A stretch of DNA of 64,000 nt from Actinokineospora alba (GTDB lineage Bacteria > Actinomycetota > Actinomycetes > Mycobacteriales > Pseudonocardiaceae). Numbering within the stretch: the first letter of the stretch is position 1; every line of letters starts with the position of its first letter. Below are positions 1 through 8,574 of this stretch, one piece after another. The DNA is taken from assembly GCF_004362515.1 (NCBI RefSeq), contig NZ_SNXU01000001.1:4092001-4156000 (forward strand). Reading direction: 5' to 3'. The notes under the pieces are model-generated. The model searched no databases. It was not told where the DNA came from and saw nothing but the letters and a program-made list of their open reading frames with translations. The position numbers were made by a program, and so were the translations under genes.

Positions 1-612
1 CGGGCTGCGCATCTCCGAGAGCCCGACGAACCCGGCCGCCAACGCGTCCTCGAGCAGGTCCCGCATCCGGTCCAGTTCGGCGGCGCTGGGCTTGACCTTG
101 CGGTCGGTCGAGCGGTCCAGCCCCATCACCCCGGCGCGGAGATCCGAATGGCCCAGGAACGAGGTGACGTTCGGCCCCAGCGGCAGCGACTCCAGCGCGG
201 CGACGTACTCGGCCGCGTTCGACCAGGTCTTGTGCTCCTCGACCGCCTTGACCACGCAGTCATGCGGGATCGCCTCGACCCGGCTGAACAGGTCGGCGGC
301 GTCGAGCGCGTCGACGTGCAGGGTGCCCAGCGAGCAGGAGCCGATCAGCACGGTCGTGACCCCGTGCCGCACCGACTCGGTCAGCCCGGGCGCCAGCAGG
401 ACCTCGGCGTCGTAGTGGGTGTGGATGTCGACGAACCCCGGCACCACCCACTGCCCGGCCGCGTCGATCACGTTCGCGCAGCCCGTCGCGTCGAGTGGGG
501 TCGCGGACACGGCGGCCACCCGGCCGTCCTTGATTCCGAGGTCTCGGATGGCGGACGGTGCACCGGTGCCGTCGAACCAGCGGCCACCGCGGATCAGTGA
601 GTCCCAGGTCAT
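1..612 (-). CDS. N-acyl-D-amino-acid deacylase / amidohydrolase family 3 (N-terminal part, cut by window edge)
   Basis: Only the first about 204 codons lie in the window; the rest continues past base 1. The protein opens MTWDSLIRGG and shows the beta-sandwich start of an amidohydrolase, then VDIHTHYDAEV, the HxH metal-binding signature of D-aminoacylases. These enzymes hydrolyse N-acyl-D-amino acids in the cytoplasm. The segment that follows (VTTVLIGSCSLG) also fits that subfamily. The gene reads away from the acyltransferase, with about 40 bases between its start and that gene's stop, and both are on the same strand. Exact substrate cannot be told from the N-terminus. Confidence 0.8.
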   Translation of the reverse strand, partial: MTWDSLIRGGRWFDGTGAPSAIRDLGIKDGRVAAVSATPLDATGCANVIDAAGQWVVPGFVDIHTHYDAEVLLAPGLTESVRHGVTTVLIGSCSLGTLHVDALDAADLFSRVEAIPHDCVVKAVEEHKTWSNAAEYVAALESLPLGPNVTSFLGHSDLRAGVMGLDRSTDRKVKPSAAELDRMRDLLEDALAAGFVGLSEMRSP

Positions 613-653
613 GCCTAAAGATAGAAACCGATCGGTCTCAAAATGTCAACGGA

Positions 654-1931
654 TCAGGCGCAGAGCTCGTGCAGGGTCGCTGTCGACTTGACGATCGCGT
701 CGGCGAACCGGCCGAGGTTCGCGACCGCGCCCGCGTCCGCGTTGATTCCGATGTGGACACCGTCGCGATAGGTCGACACGGCGATGCTCACCCGGTGGCC
801 GGGCGCGATCGGCACGATCGGGTACACCTCCCGCATCTCCGCGCCCGCCAGCCGCAACACCATGGGAGGGAAGGGAACCGCGGTCACGACGGTGTCGAAC
901 AGCATCGGCGTCGCCGCCGCGAGCAGCCGGGTGCCGACCCGGTGGGCCAGCGGCGGCAGCCACGACGCCATCATCGACAGCGCGCCCGCGCCCTTCTTGG
1001 GACCGGCCAGCTTGTTGGCGTCCATCGCCGTGCGGACCGTCTTGAGCCGGGCGACCGGATCGGGCTCGCCGACCGGCAGGTCGCACAGGTAGCCGGAGAT
1101 CTGGTTGCCGCCGCCCGCGTCGCCCCGGCCGCGGATGTTCACCGGGATCAGGGCTCGCACGTCCACGCCGTCGACCTTGCGCCCCGAACCCTCCATCCAG
1201 TCGCGCAGCGCGCCGGTGAGGACCGCGAGGACCACGTCGTTGACCGTGCCGCCGTGGGTTCGGCGGATGTGCTTGATGTCGGCCAGGTCGAGCCGCACGC
1301 GGGCGAACTCGCGGGCGGGCGTGGTCCGGCTGAGCAGGGGAGCCGACCAGGGCGCCCGCATCGCCTGGACCACCGACCCGGCGACGTCCACGCCCTGCCG
1401 GACCCGGTCGAGCAGCCCGGGCAGCGGGGCAGGAGCGGACTCGGCGGGCTGGGGGTGCTCGCAGAGCCCGTCGAGCAGGCCCGCGGCGATCTCGACCGCG
1501 CCCGCGCCGTCGGTGAGCGCGTGGTGCAGCTTGAACAGCACCGCGAACTCGCCGTGCGGCAGGCCTGCGACGACGTGGAGGTCCCACGGCGGCCTGCTCA
1601 GGTCCAGCGGCCGCTCCACCCACGACGAGGCGTAGGCGTCGAGCAGGTCGAGTTCCTCGGGCAGGCGGTACACCGAGATCTGGTCGGCCGCGCGGAAGTC
1701 CGGTGTGGACGCCCACTCGGCGCCGCCGGGCGGGAACAGGGTGGACCGAACCCGCTTGCGCAGCTTCGGCATGGCGTCGATCCGGTCGGCGAGGAGGCGG
1801 GCGACCTCGTCCGGGTCGACCGGGGTCCGCGGTCGGAACACCGCGACCGCGCCCACGTGCATGGGCGTGCTCGCGCGTTCCAGGCTCAGGAAAGCGACGT
1901 CAAGGCCGCTTAATGGGGTCGTGGGGGGCAT
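654..1931 (-). CDS. WS/DGAT family O-acyltransferase (wax ester synthase / diacylglycerol acyltransferase)
   Basis: 425 aa, close to the usual 430-470 aa of the family. It starts with PLSGLDVAFLSLE, typical of actinobacterial WS/DGATs. The catalytic HHxxxDG motif is present as HHALTDG at residues 136-142. The C-terminal DUF1298 part carries the expected VVTAVPFPP and GHRVSIAVSTY stretches. The enzyme joins acyl-CoA to fatty alcohol or diacylglycerol to make storage wax or triacylglycerol at the inner membrane face. ATG start at 1931; no strong ribosome site is visible. The neighbouring kinase gene ends 85 bases upstream on the same strand. Family call is firm; substrate choice is not known. 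Confidence 0.9.
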   Translation of the reverse strand: MPPTTPLSGLDVAFLSLERASTPMHVGAVAVFRPRTPVDPDEVARLLADRIDAMPKLRKRVRSTLFPPGGAEWASTPDFRAADQISVYRLPEELDLLDAYASSWVERPLDLSRPPWDLHVVAGLPHGEFAVLFKLHHALTDGAGAVEIAAGLLDGLCEHPQPAESAPAPLPGLLDRVRQGVDVAGSVVQAMRAPWSAPLLSRTTPAREFARVRLDLADIKHIRRTHGGTVNDVVLAVLTGALRDWMEGSGRKVDGVDVRALIPVNIRGRGDAGGGNQISGYLCDLPVGEPDPVARLKTVRTAMDANKLAGPKKGAGALSMMASWLPPLAHRVGTRLLAAATPMLFDTVVTAVPFPPMVLRLAGAEMREVYPIVPIAPGHRVSIAVSTYRDGVHIGINADAGAVANLGRFADAIVKSTATLHELCA

Positions 1932-2016
1932 ACCTCAACGACACCAGATCGACATGACACCTGGGTTACCCCGGCGGGTCTACGCCGCGGTAATCCCCCA
2001 ATCGAGTTCGTCACAC

Positions 2017-4155
2017 TCAGAAGGCGAAGGCCCCGATCTTGGTGCCGCGTTGGACCTTCGTGCCGGGCGGCGGGTTCTGCGCGCGGATGATCCCGTTCGG
2101 ATTGGTGAACACGCCCAGGTCCAACTCCAGGCCCAGCGGCGCCAGCGTCGCCTGCGCGTCCGGAACCGTCTTGTTGCTGAGGTCGGGCACGGTCACCGCG
2201 TTCGAGACCACGACCGCGACCCGTTTGCTCGCGTCGGGCGCGATCTTGGTCCCCGGCGCGGGATCGGTGCGGATGACCCGTCCGCCCTCGACGTCGGCGG
2301 AGAACTCCGCGGTCCCGTCGAACGGCTCGAAGCCTTGGTCCTGCAACGCCTTGAACGCCTCTTCGCGCGTCTTGTTCCGCACGTCGGGCACCGGTTTCGG
2401 GGCAGGCCCCTTGCTCAGCACGATGATCACGCGCTGGCCCAGTTGCAGCTTCGTGCCCGGCGGCGGGTCCAGCCGCACGACCGTGCCCTTGGCAACCTGT
2501 TCGTCGAAGACGTTCTTGCCGTCGTCGCGCTGCGGCTGCAGTTCGGCCGCGCGCACCAGCTGCTCGGCCTGTTCCACAGTGGACCCGGCGGCCACGTCCG
2601 GCACGACCGGGCGCCCGGCGGACACGATCAGCTTCACCTCGTCGCCGCGCAGGGCCTCGGTGCCGCCGCCGGGCTCGGTGCCGATCACCTCGCCTGCGGC
2701 GATGTCGTTGTGCCGGACCGTGGTGACGTTCGGGTTCAGGTCAGCCGCGCGGATCGCCTGCTCGGCGGTGGCGGAGTCCTTGCCCTGCACGAGCGGGACC
2801 TCGGTGTAGCGGCCGCTGGTGAACCACCAGAGCGACGTGACCAGCACCGCCAGAACCACCGCGCCCGCCACGCCCCAGCCGATGATCTTCTTCGTCCGCG
2901 ACGGCGGCGGCGGGGGAGGAGGGGGCGGGCCCGCGTGGATGGGACCGCTGTGGATCGGGCCGCTGTGCGGGCCCACGTGGTGCGGGACCGGGTGCGGACC
3001 GGTCGGCGGCATCGGGTTCGCCGCCGCCGAGTCGATCACCTTCTCCAGGTCCGATCGCAGCATCGCGCGCGTCCCCTGTGGACCGCCGCCGCTGAACCCC
3101 GTGGGCGCCTGTCGCATCACCGTCGCGTCCGGCGGCGGTACCGCCAGGTTCGGCACGGGCATGTTCCGGACGGTCGCCTCGGGGTCGGCCAGGACCGGGG
3201 CCACAGAGCGGGTGGAGTCCTCCCCGACGGGCGCGGCGACCTCGGCGGGCGGCACCGGCGCGGCCACGTCGATCGGCGGCGCCTCGACCACCGGCACCCG
3301 CATCCGGGGCAGTGCGAGCTGTTCGCGGACCGACCGCAGCTCGCGGAGGAACGCGGCGCCGTCGGCGGGCCGCGACTCCGGGTCGCGGCGGGTCGCCCGG
3401 ACCACCAGGTCGTCGAGCAGCGCCGGGATGCCGGGAGTCGACGAGCCGGGGGCGGGCATGTCCTCGTTGACGTGGCGGTAAGCCACCGACAGGGCGTTGT
3501 CGCCGTTGTACGGGGTGCTCCCGGTCAGCATCTCGTAGAAGACGATGCCAGCGGAGTACACGTCGCCGCGCGCGGTGGCGGTGCCCGCCTCGACCTGCTC
3601 GGGTGAGAGGTAGGACACGGTGCCGAGGATGACGCTGCTCTTGGTCGTGCCCGGGCTGGCCACGGCGCGGACCAGGCCGAAGTCGGCGACCTTCACCACG
3701 CCGCCCGCCCCGATCAGCACGTTCTCCGGCTTCACGTCGCGGTGGATCAGCCCGGCCTCGTGCGCGGCGCCGAGGGCGGCCAGGACCGGCTCCATGATCG
3801 CCACGGCCAGCGGCGCGGGGAGCGTCCCGCGCTGGGCGAGCAGGTCACGCAGGGTGCCGCCGGAGACCAGCTCCATCACCAGGTAGACGTGCTCGCCGTC
3901 GAGCCCCTGGTCGTGCACGGCGACCACGTTCGGGTGGTGGATCTTCGCGGCCGACCGGGCCTCCCGCTCGAACCGCTCGACGAACGACTTGTCGTCGGCG
4001 AACCGGGAATCCATCACCTTGATCGCCACCGGCCGGTCCAGCCGGGTGTCGAGCCCCCGGTAGACCGCCGACATGCCCCCGCGCGCGAGCAGCGCGTCGA
4101 CTCGGTAGCGCTGCTCCAGCAGTGCCCCGATCAGCCCCGGTCCCTTGTCCGCCAC
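2017..4155 (-). CDS. pknL: Membrane Ser/Thr protein kinase with four PASTA repeats, at the pknL locus
   Basis: About 712 aa from the GTG at 4155; an in-frame ATG at 4206 would add 17 residues with no kinase homology. The kinase domain has a glycine loop (ARGGMSAVY), VAIKV lysine, HRDVKPEN catalytic loop and DFG. A Pro-rich stretch leads to one membrane helix at about residues 423-445. Four PASTA repeats (about 447-712) follow outside the cell. It lies head to head with the Rv2175c-like gene, exactly as pknL does in mycobacteria, where the kinase phosphorylates Rv2175c. Mycobacterial PknL lacks PASTA repeats, so this protein combines a PknL-like locus with PknB-like sensing architecture. The kinase call is certain; the orthology call rests on position and on the sequence after the glycine loop. 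Confidence 0.9.
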   Translation of the reverse strand: MADKGPGLIGALLEQRYRVDALLARGGMSAVYRGLDTRLDRPVAIKVMDSRFADDKSFVERFEREARSAAKIHHPNVVAVHDQGLDGEHVYLVMELVSGGTLRDLLAQRGTLPAPLAVAIMEPVLAALGAAHEAGLIHRDVKPENVLIGAGGVVKVADFGLVRAVASPGTTKSSVILGTVSYLSPEQVEAGTATARGDVYSAGIVFYEMLTGSTPYNGDNALSVAYRHVNEDMPAPGSSTPGIPALLDDLVVRATRRDPESRPADGAAFLRELRSVREQLALPRMRVPVVEAPPIDVAAPVPPAEVAAPVGEDSTRSVAPVLADPEATVRNMPVPNLAVPPPDATVMRQAPTGFSGGGPQGTRAMLRSDLEKVIDSAAANPMPPTGPHPVPHHVGPHSGPIHSGPIHAGPPPPPPPPPSRTKKIIGWGVAGAVVLAVLVTSLWWFTSGRYTEVPLVQGKDSATAEQAIRAADLNPNVTTVRHNDIAAGEVIGTEPGGGTEALRGDEVKLIVSAGRPVVPDVAAGSTVEQAEQLVRAAELQPQRDDGKNVFDEQVAKGTVVRLDPPPGTKLQLGQRVIIVLSKGPAPKPVPDVRNKTREEAFKALQDQGFEPFDGTAEFSADVEGGRVIRTDPAPGTKIAPDASKRVAVVVSNAVTVPDLSNKTVPDAQATLAPLGLELDLGVFTNPNGIIRAQNPPPGTKVQRGTKIGAFAF

Positions 4156-4230
4156 AGTCGTGGATCGTACGGAGCCACGCCGACGGGCGTGGCGTCCCCC
4201 ATCCATCTGTGACCTAGGGCCTCTTGTGAC

Positions 4231-4236
4231 TATCGT
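4231..4236 (+). promoter_or_regulatory. Candidate -10 element of a leaderless Rv2175c-like mRNA
   Basis: TATCGT matches TANNNT and ends 8 bases before the GTG at 4245. No Shine-Dalgarno sequence is visible, so transcription probably begins at the start codon. Confidence 0.4.
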
Positions 4237-4244
4237 TGTTCCTC

Positions 4245-4613
4245 GTGAGTTCGATTCCCGCCGCCACCGACGTCCTGGACGCCTCGGTCGACGTGCTTCC
4301 GCTGCCCGATGTCGCCGAGCGGCTGAACCAGCCCATTACCCGCGTGCACCAGGCGCTGCGTGACCGCCATCTGATCGCCATCCGCCGCAAGGGCGTGCTG
4401 CTGGTTCCCGCGGCCTTCCTCAACGACGAGGGCGAGGTCGTCAAGGGCCTCATCGGGACGATCACCGTGCTCCACGACTCCGGGTTCGGCCCCGACGAGA
4501 TGCTGCGCTGGCTCTTCACCGAGGACGAGACCCTCCCCGGCACCCCGATCGACGCACTGCGCGGCGACCGGGGCCGTGAGGTCAAGCGCCGCGCGCAGGC
4601 TCTCGCGTTCTGA
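4245..4613 (+). CDS. Rv2175c-type winged-helix DNA-binding protein
   Basis: 122 aa from GTG 4245 (an upstream TTG at 4236 adds three residues). The fold suggested is a small helix-turn-helix: DVAERLNQPITRVHQALRDRHLI reads as helix, turn and recognition helix, followed by the RRKGVLLVPAAFL wing. A helical tail ends GREVKRRAQALAF. In M. tuberculosis, Rv2175c binds DNA and is a substrate of PknL, whose gene is beside it; the same head-to-head pair occurs here. The last 32 bases overlap the 3' end of the convergent phytoene synthase gene. Orthology is well supported; target DNA is unknown. Confidence 0.85.
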   Translation: MSSIPAATDVLDASVDVLPLPDVAERLNQPITRVHQALRDRHLIAIRRKGVLLVPAAFLNDEGEVVKGLIGTITVLHDSGFGPDEMLRWLFTEDETLPGTPIDALRGDRGREVKRRAQALAF

Positions 4614-5508
4614 CCCGCGCCGCCAGGCACCTGGCCGCCCCCGGCAGCGCCACCGCGAGCCGCCGGGCCGGGGGCACCACCGCGCGGCCGGCCAGCACGT
4701 CGTAGTCGGCCGCCGCGATCTCGTCGAGGATGCCGCCGTAGAGCCGTGACGCGGTTTCCACGCACGGCCGCGCCACCGGGTCGAGCAGGTCGATACCGGG
4801 CTCGGCGGCCCGGTAGAGGGCCCTCGTGTGGGCGACCAGGTGCGCGATCGCCCGCCGGATCGCCCGGTCCGTCCGTCCGGTCCGCACCGCGTGCAGCAGC
4901 CGCTCCCGGTCGACCCCGAACGCCGCCAGGTGGTCGGCGGGCAGGTAGACCCGGCCCCTGGCCAGGTCCTCGGCGACGTCGCGCAGGAAGTTCGTCGCCT
5001 GGAACGCCTCACCCAGCCCCCGCGCGTACGGCGCGGCCTCGGCGCGCGGGCCGACCGTGCCCAGGATGGGCAGCATCATCAGCCCGATCACCCCGGCCGA
5101 CCCGTGCGTGTAGACGGCGACGTCGTCGAGGGTCGCGTAGTCGGTGACGGTCAGGTCCATCCGCATGGACGCCAGGAAGTCGGTGAACAACCCGGGGTCG
5201 AGGTCGTAGCGGCGGACCGTGTCGGCCAGCGCGGGCAGCACCGGGTGCGGCGTCGGCTCACCCGCCAGCGCGTCCTTCAGGCAGATCTCCAGCTCGCCCA
5301 GCGCCCCGGACGGATCGGGGCCGGGGGCGTCGACGATCTCGTCGGCCAGGCGCGCGAAGGCGTAGAGGGCGTGCACGGCCGGACGCCTGCGCGCGGGCAG
5401 CAGCCGGGTCGCGAGGAAGTAGCTGCGCCCGTAGTGGGCGTTGATCCGACGGCACGCCGCGTAGGCGGTTCGGAGGGTGGGTTCGTGGGCACGCATGGCG
5501 CGCGCCAT
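4582..5508 (-). CDS. crtB: Phytoene synthase (squalene/phytoene synthase family)
   Basis: 308 aa. It shows the two Asp-rich substrate-Mg2+ motifs: ADEIVD at 55-60 and DVAEDLARGRVYLP further on, plus the FLATRLLP segment typical of bacterial phytoene synthases. It condenses two GGPP molecules to phytoene. GGPP synthase and phytoene desaturase genes lie upstream on the same strand, so a carotenoid role is much more likely than squalene. ATG at 5508 is used here; ATG 5496 is an equally good start. Its 3' end overlaps the convergent DNA-binding protein gene by 32 bases. It probably shares transcription with the lipoprotein gene 38 bases or more upstream. Confidence 0.88.
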   Translation of the reverse strand: MARAMRAHEPTLRTAYAACRRINAHYGRSYFLATRLLPARRRPAVHALYAFARLADEIVDAPGPDPSGALGELEICLKDALAGEPTPHPVLPALADTVRRYDLDPGLFTDFLASMRMDLTVTDYATLDDVAVYTHGSAGVIGLMMLPILGTVGPRAEAAPYARGLGEAFQATNFLRDVAEDLARGRVYLPADHLAAFGVDRERLLHAVRTGRTDRAIRRAIAHLVAHTRALYRAAEPGIDLLDPVARPCVETASRLYGGILDEIAAADYDVLAGRAVVPPARRLAVALPGAARCLAARVRTREPARGA

Positions 5509-5545
5509 CGTCGCACGCGCGCCCGACGGAGCCGATTCGAACGTG

Positions 5546-6961
5546 TCAGCGCTTACAGCTCGCCCATTGGCCGGTGGGGCATTCGCCCTTCTCGGTCTTG
5601 TACTTGTCGACGAGTTGGTGGGCCAGCCCCTGCGCGGAGGCCGCCTGGTCGGTCGCGGTGACCATGTCGACCCCGCAGCCCGAGCCGGTGGACCGCAGGC
5701 ACGTCGGCAGCTGCTGGTCGGCGTGGTCCTCCCAGAACTTGCCCGCGACCACGCCGTACTTCCAGACCTTCGCCTGGCGGGCGGAGTCGGAGTAGGTGAT
5801 CGCGTAGACGTAGTGCGTGCCCTCGGCCTTGGGTGCCTTGGGGTCCGCGGGCTTCGCCCCGGCCCGCGCGGTGAGCTGCGCCAGGTCGGGCGCCTCGGCG
5901 AGGACGACCGTCGACCACTCGACGCTGTACGGGTGGTTGCCCGGAACCGAGTTGGCCCGCTGGTAGAACTTGACCCACTCCGGGCTGGCCAGCGTGCAGG
6001 TGGCGCTGCCGCCCTGACCGGGGGCGACCGGGCCCGCCGTGGCGTCGCACACGCCGAGCGGGGCGTTGTCGCCCTGCCACACGCCGCGCACGGACACCTT
6101 CACTGCGACCTTCCCCGGGTTCGTGAACTGCACGATGATCGAGCAGCTCGCCGCGCCGCAGGCGTCGAAGTTGTGGGTGCCCTCGGTGACCGTGGTCAGC
6201 ACGTCGATGGGGGCGGTGAGGCCCGCCGCCTGGGTCGCGGTGTCCTGGTAGAACTTGCCCAGCTCGGCGGAGGTGTCCCGCACCGTGGCGACCAGGTCGC
6301 GCACGCTGCTGGTGTCGGCGCGGCCCACCCGGTCGGTCTCGACCTTGAGCACGCCGTGCGGCGCCTTCTCGTCGACGTAGACCGTGCCGCCGCCGGTGGT
6401 GACCTTGACCGCGCGCGCCGACCCGACGTCGACCCGCTCGCCGTCGCCGATCGCGCGGTCGCCCGCCTGTTCGCTGCCCTTGGCCAGGTTCTGCCCGAGC
6501 ACGTCGGGCAGGAACACGTCGCCGAACTCGATCCCGATCAGGCTGCTGGGGACCTTGACCCAGCGGTCGGCCACCGCGGTGCCCTTGTTCTCGCCGTTGC
6601 CGACGCCGGACAGGGCGGCCCAGAACTCGGCGGTCGCCTTGACGTAGGTGGCCTTGTTGACCACGAGCAGGGTGGCGGGCTTGCCGTCGAGGGTGAACGT
6701 GCCGTGGATCTCGCCGGTCTGCGCCGCGGTGAGGTCGAACGTCACCGGGTCGTCCGAGGCCGACGACATCGTGCCCTGGTAGTGGACCGCGCCCGCCTCG
6801 CCGAGGTTGATCAGCGACTGCGTGATCGACTCGGCCGCGGTCGGCGGTGCCACGTCGGCCGCGATGGCGCTGCCCGACACCGCGTTGCTGCATCCGGCCA
6901 CCGCGAGCACGGCCGATCCGAACACGGCCGCCAACCGGCCGCGCCTTGGTACCCGGGTCAC
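5546..6961 (-). CDS. Secreted lipoprotein inside the carotenoid gene set, function unknown
   Basis: 471 aa from GTG 6961, preceded by AGGTGGGG; ATG 6982 would add seven residues. A signal peptide ends in the lipobox VAGC (lipidated Cys at residue 24 from the GTG start). The next 200 residues (LINLGEAGAVHYQG..., repeated strands with small polar residues) look like the lipid-carrier beta-fold of the LppX/LprG type, but I cannot prove this. The C-terminal half has paired cysteines (DACGAASC, CLRSTGSGC), probably disulfide-bonded. It lies between crtI and crtB on the same strand. A role in handling carotenoid or another lipid at the cell surface is an inference from position only. Confidence 0.75.
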   Translation of the reverse strand: MTRVPRRGRLAAVFGSAVLAVAGCSNAVSGSAIAADVAPPTAAESITQSLINLGEAGAVHYQGTMSSASDDPVTFDLTAAQTGEIHGTFTLDGKPATLLVVNKATYVKATAEFWAALSGVGNGENKGTAVADRWVKVPSSLIGIEFGDVFLPDVLGQNLAKGSEQAGDRAIGDGERVDVGSARAVKVTTGGGTVYVDEKAPHGVLKVETDRVGRADTSSVRDLVATVRDTSAELGKFYQDTATQAAGLTAPIDVLTTVTEGTHNFDACGAASCSIIVQFTNPGKVAVKVSVRGVWQGDNAPLGVCDATAGPVAPGQGGSATCTLASPEWVKFYQRANSVPGNHPYSVEWSTVVLAEAPDLAQLTARAGAKPADPKAPKAEGTHYVYAITYSDSARQAKVWKYGVVAGKFWEDHADQQLPTCLRSTGSGCGVDMVTATDQAASAQGLAHQLVDKYKTEKGECPTGQWASCKR

Positions 6962-6983
6962 CGCACCCCACCTCACTGACATG

Positions 6984-7023
6984 TCGCCGCCGCCCGCCGC
7001 AGCATTATCGCTGTCGGCGGCGA
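6984..7023 (-). other. Intercistronic stem-loop between crtI and the lipoprotein gene
   Basis: Arms TCGCCGCCG and CGGCGGCGA (9 bp) with a 22-base loop fill the gap between the crtI stop and the lipoprotein start. No T tract follows, so it is more likely an mRNA-stability or translation element than a terminator. Confidence 0.35.
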
Positions 7024-7042
7024 TGAATCCGCTCGCGGAACC

Positions 7043-8572
7043 TCACAGTCCGCTTACGGATTTCCCCCGAACTCCCGTCGCGGTCACCAGTCGCCCGGCG
7101 ATCCGCTGGGCGGCGAGCCTGCCGGAGATCACCACCGGCGGGATCCCCACCCCAGGCGTCGTCCCGCTTCCCGCGAGGACCACATTATCGACACCCCGGA
7201 CCAGGTTCCTCGGCCGGAAGGGTCCAGTTTGGGCGAATGTGTGCGCCACCGAGAACGGACTGCCCTCGGCCAGGCCCGCCGCCTCCCAGTCGGCGGGCGT
7301 GACCAGCCGCTGCATCTCGATCGACGAGTCGAACCCGGTCAGGCCGCGCTGCTCCAACACCCGAACAAGATCATCACGATAGCGCGGCCCGATCCGGCGC
7401 CAGTCGATCGGGCCGGTGCGCAGGTTCGGGCACGGGGCCAGCACCGAGATCTGGTGCCGCCCCTCGGGGGCCAGCGTCGGATCCGTCGCCGTGGGCCGGG
7501 TGACCAGCAGCGACGGGTCGCTCATCAGCACGCCCTCGCGGGTGATCTCCCGAAACGTGCGCTCCCAGGCGCGGCCGAAGAAGATCGTGTGGTGGTCGAG
7601 TTCCGGCCACGAGCGCGTGGTGCCCGTGTGCAGCACGACGGCCGAGGGGGAGTAGCGCAGCGCGAGCGGGCGGCGCGGCGTCACGCCGAGCAGCCGGTAG
7701 CTCGCGGCAAGGTCCGCTGTCAGCACCACGGTGTCGCACGCGATCCGCTCGCCCGTCGTGGTGCGCACGGCGCCGACCCGGGTGCCCACCCGCTCCAGCC
7801 AGGCCGCGCTGGTCGAGTACCGCACCCGCACACCCGCCCGGGCCGCCGCGCCCGCCATCGCCTCGGCCACCGCGCCGACCCCGCCACGCGGGAACGACAC
7901 GCCCGCGACCGTGTCCATGTAGGCGATGACCGCGTAGGCCGCCAACGCGCGGCTCGGCGGCACCCCCGCGTAGAGCGCCTGGAACGAGAACAGCCTGCGC
8001 AACCGGTCGTCGGACAAGAACCGGCCCACCGCGGGACCGAGCCTGCCGAAGCCGCCGAGTGCGGCCAGCCGGGCCAACTCGGGGCCGACCAGGTCGGTGG
8101 GGGAGTCGAAGTTCGCGCCGATGAACCGGTCGCGCTGGACCTGGTAGAGGTCGGTCAGCCAGGCGCGCAGCCTGCGGTAGCCCTCAGCCTCGCGCGGGCC
8201 CGCCGCCTCGCGGATCTCGGCCTCCATGGCCGCGGCGTCGGTGTGCACCGCGATCGTGCTGCCGTCGGCGAAGCGGGCCCGGTAGGCCGGGTCCAGCTTG
8301 ATCAGGTCGACCTCGGCTGCCAGCGACGTCCCGACCGCGGCGAACGCCTCGTCGATCAGCTCGGGCATGGTCAGCACGGTCGCGCCGGTGTCGACCCGGT
8401 AGCCCTCGATCGTCTCCTGGCCCGCGCGCCCGCCCGGCTTCGCGGCGGCCTCGATCACGGTCACCTCGCGGCCGGTCCCCGCCAGGTGCAGCGCGGCCGA
8501 CAGGCCGGACAGGCCCGCGCCCACGGCGACGACGTGGTCGGTGCGGCCGGGGATGGTCTTGCGGTCGGCCAC
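7043..8572 (-). CDS. crtI: Phytoene desaturase, FAD-dependent
   Basis: 509 aa, the usual length. An N-terminal Rossmann motif VGAGLSGLSAALHLA (about 17-31) is followed by KPGGRAGQ, and the C-terminal FAD signature of carotenoid desaturases is present as VLAGSGTTPGVGIPPVVISG. The enzyme introduces double bonds into phytoene in the membrane to give coloured products; the number of steps cannot be read from sequence. GTG start at 8572 comes two bases after the stop of the GGPP synthase gene, so the two are translationally linked. It forms a run crtE-crtI-lipoprotein-crtB on the minus strand. Confidence 0.92.
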   Translation of the reverse strand: MADRKTIPGRTDHVVAVGAGLSGLSAALHLAGTGREVTVIEAAAKPGGRAGQETIEGYRVDTGATVLTMPELIDEAFAAVGTSLAAEVDLIKLDPAYRARFADGSTIAVHTDAAAMEAEIREAAGPREAEGYRRLRAWLTDLYQVQRDRFIGANFDSPTDLVGPELARLAALGGFGRLGPAVGRFLSDDRLRRLFSFQALYAGVPPSRALAAYAVIAYMDTVAGVSFPRGGVGAVAEAMAGAAARAGVRVRYSTSAAWLERVGTRVGAVRTTTGERIACDTVVLTADLAASYRLLGVTPRRPLALRYSPSAVVLHTGTTRSWPELDHHTIFFGRAWERTFREITREGVLMSDPSLLVTRPTATDPTLAPEGRHQISVLAPCPNLRTGPIDWRRIGPRYRDDLVRVLEQRGLTGFDSSIEMQRLVTPADWEAAGLAEGSPFSVAHTFAQTGPFRPRNLVRGVDNVVLAGSGTTPGVGIPPVVISGRLAAQRIAGRLVTATGVRGKSVSGL

Positions 8573-8574
8573 GG

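Noticed and set aside
654..1913. Long plus-strand open frames opposite WS/DGAT and many other genes
   Set aside because: They are shadow frames caused by high GC in the third codon position, without ribosome sites or family motifs.
1932..2016. Terminator hairpin between the kinase and WS/DGAT genes
   Set aside because: The inverted repeat (GGGTTACC / GGTAATCCC) is imperfect and there is no T run, so support is too weak.
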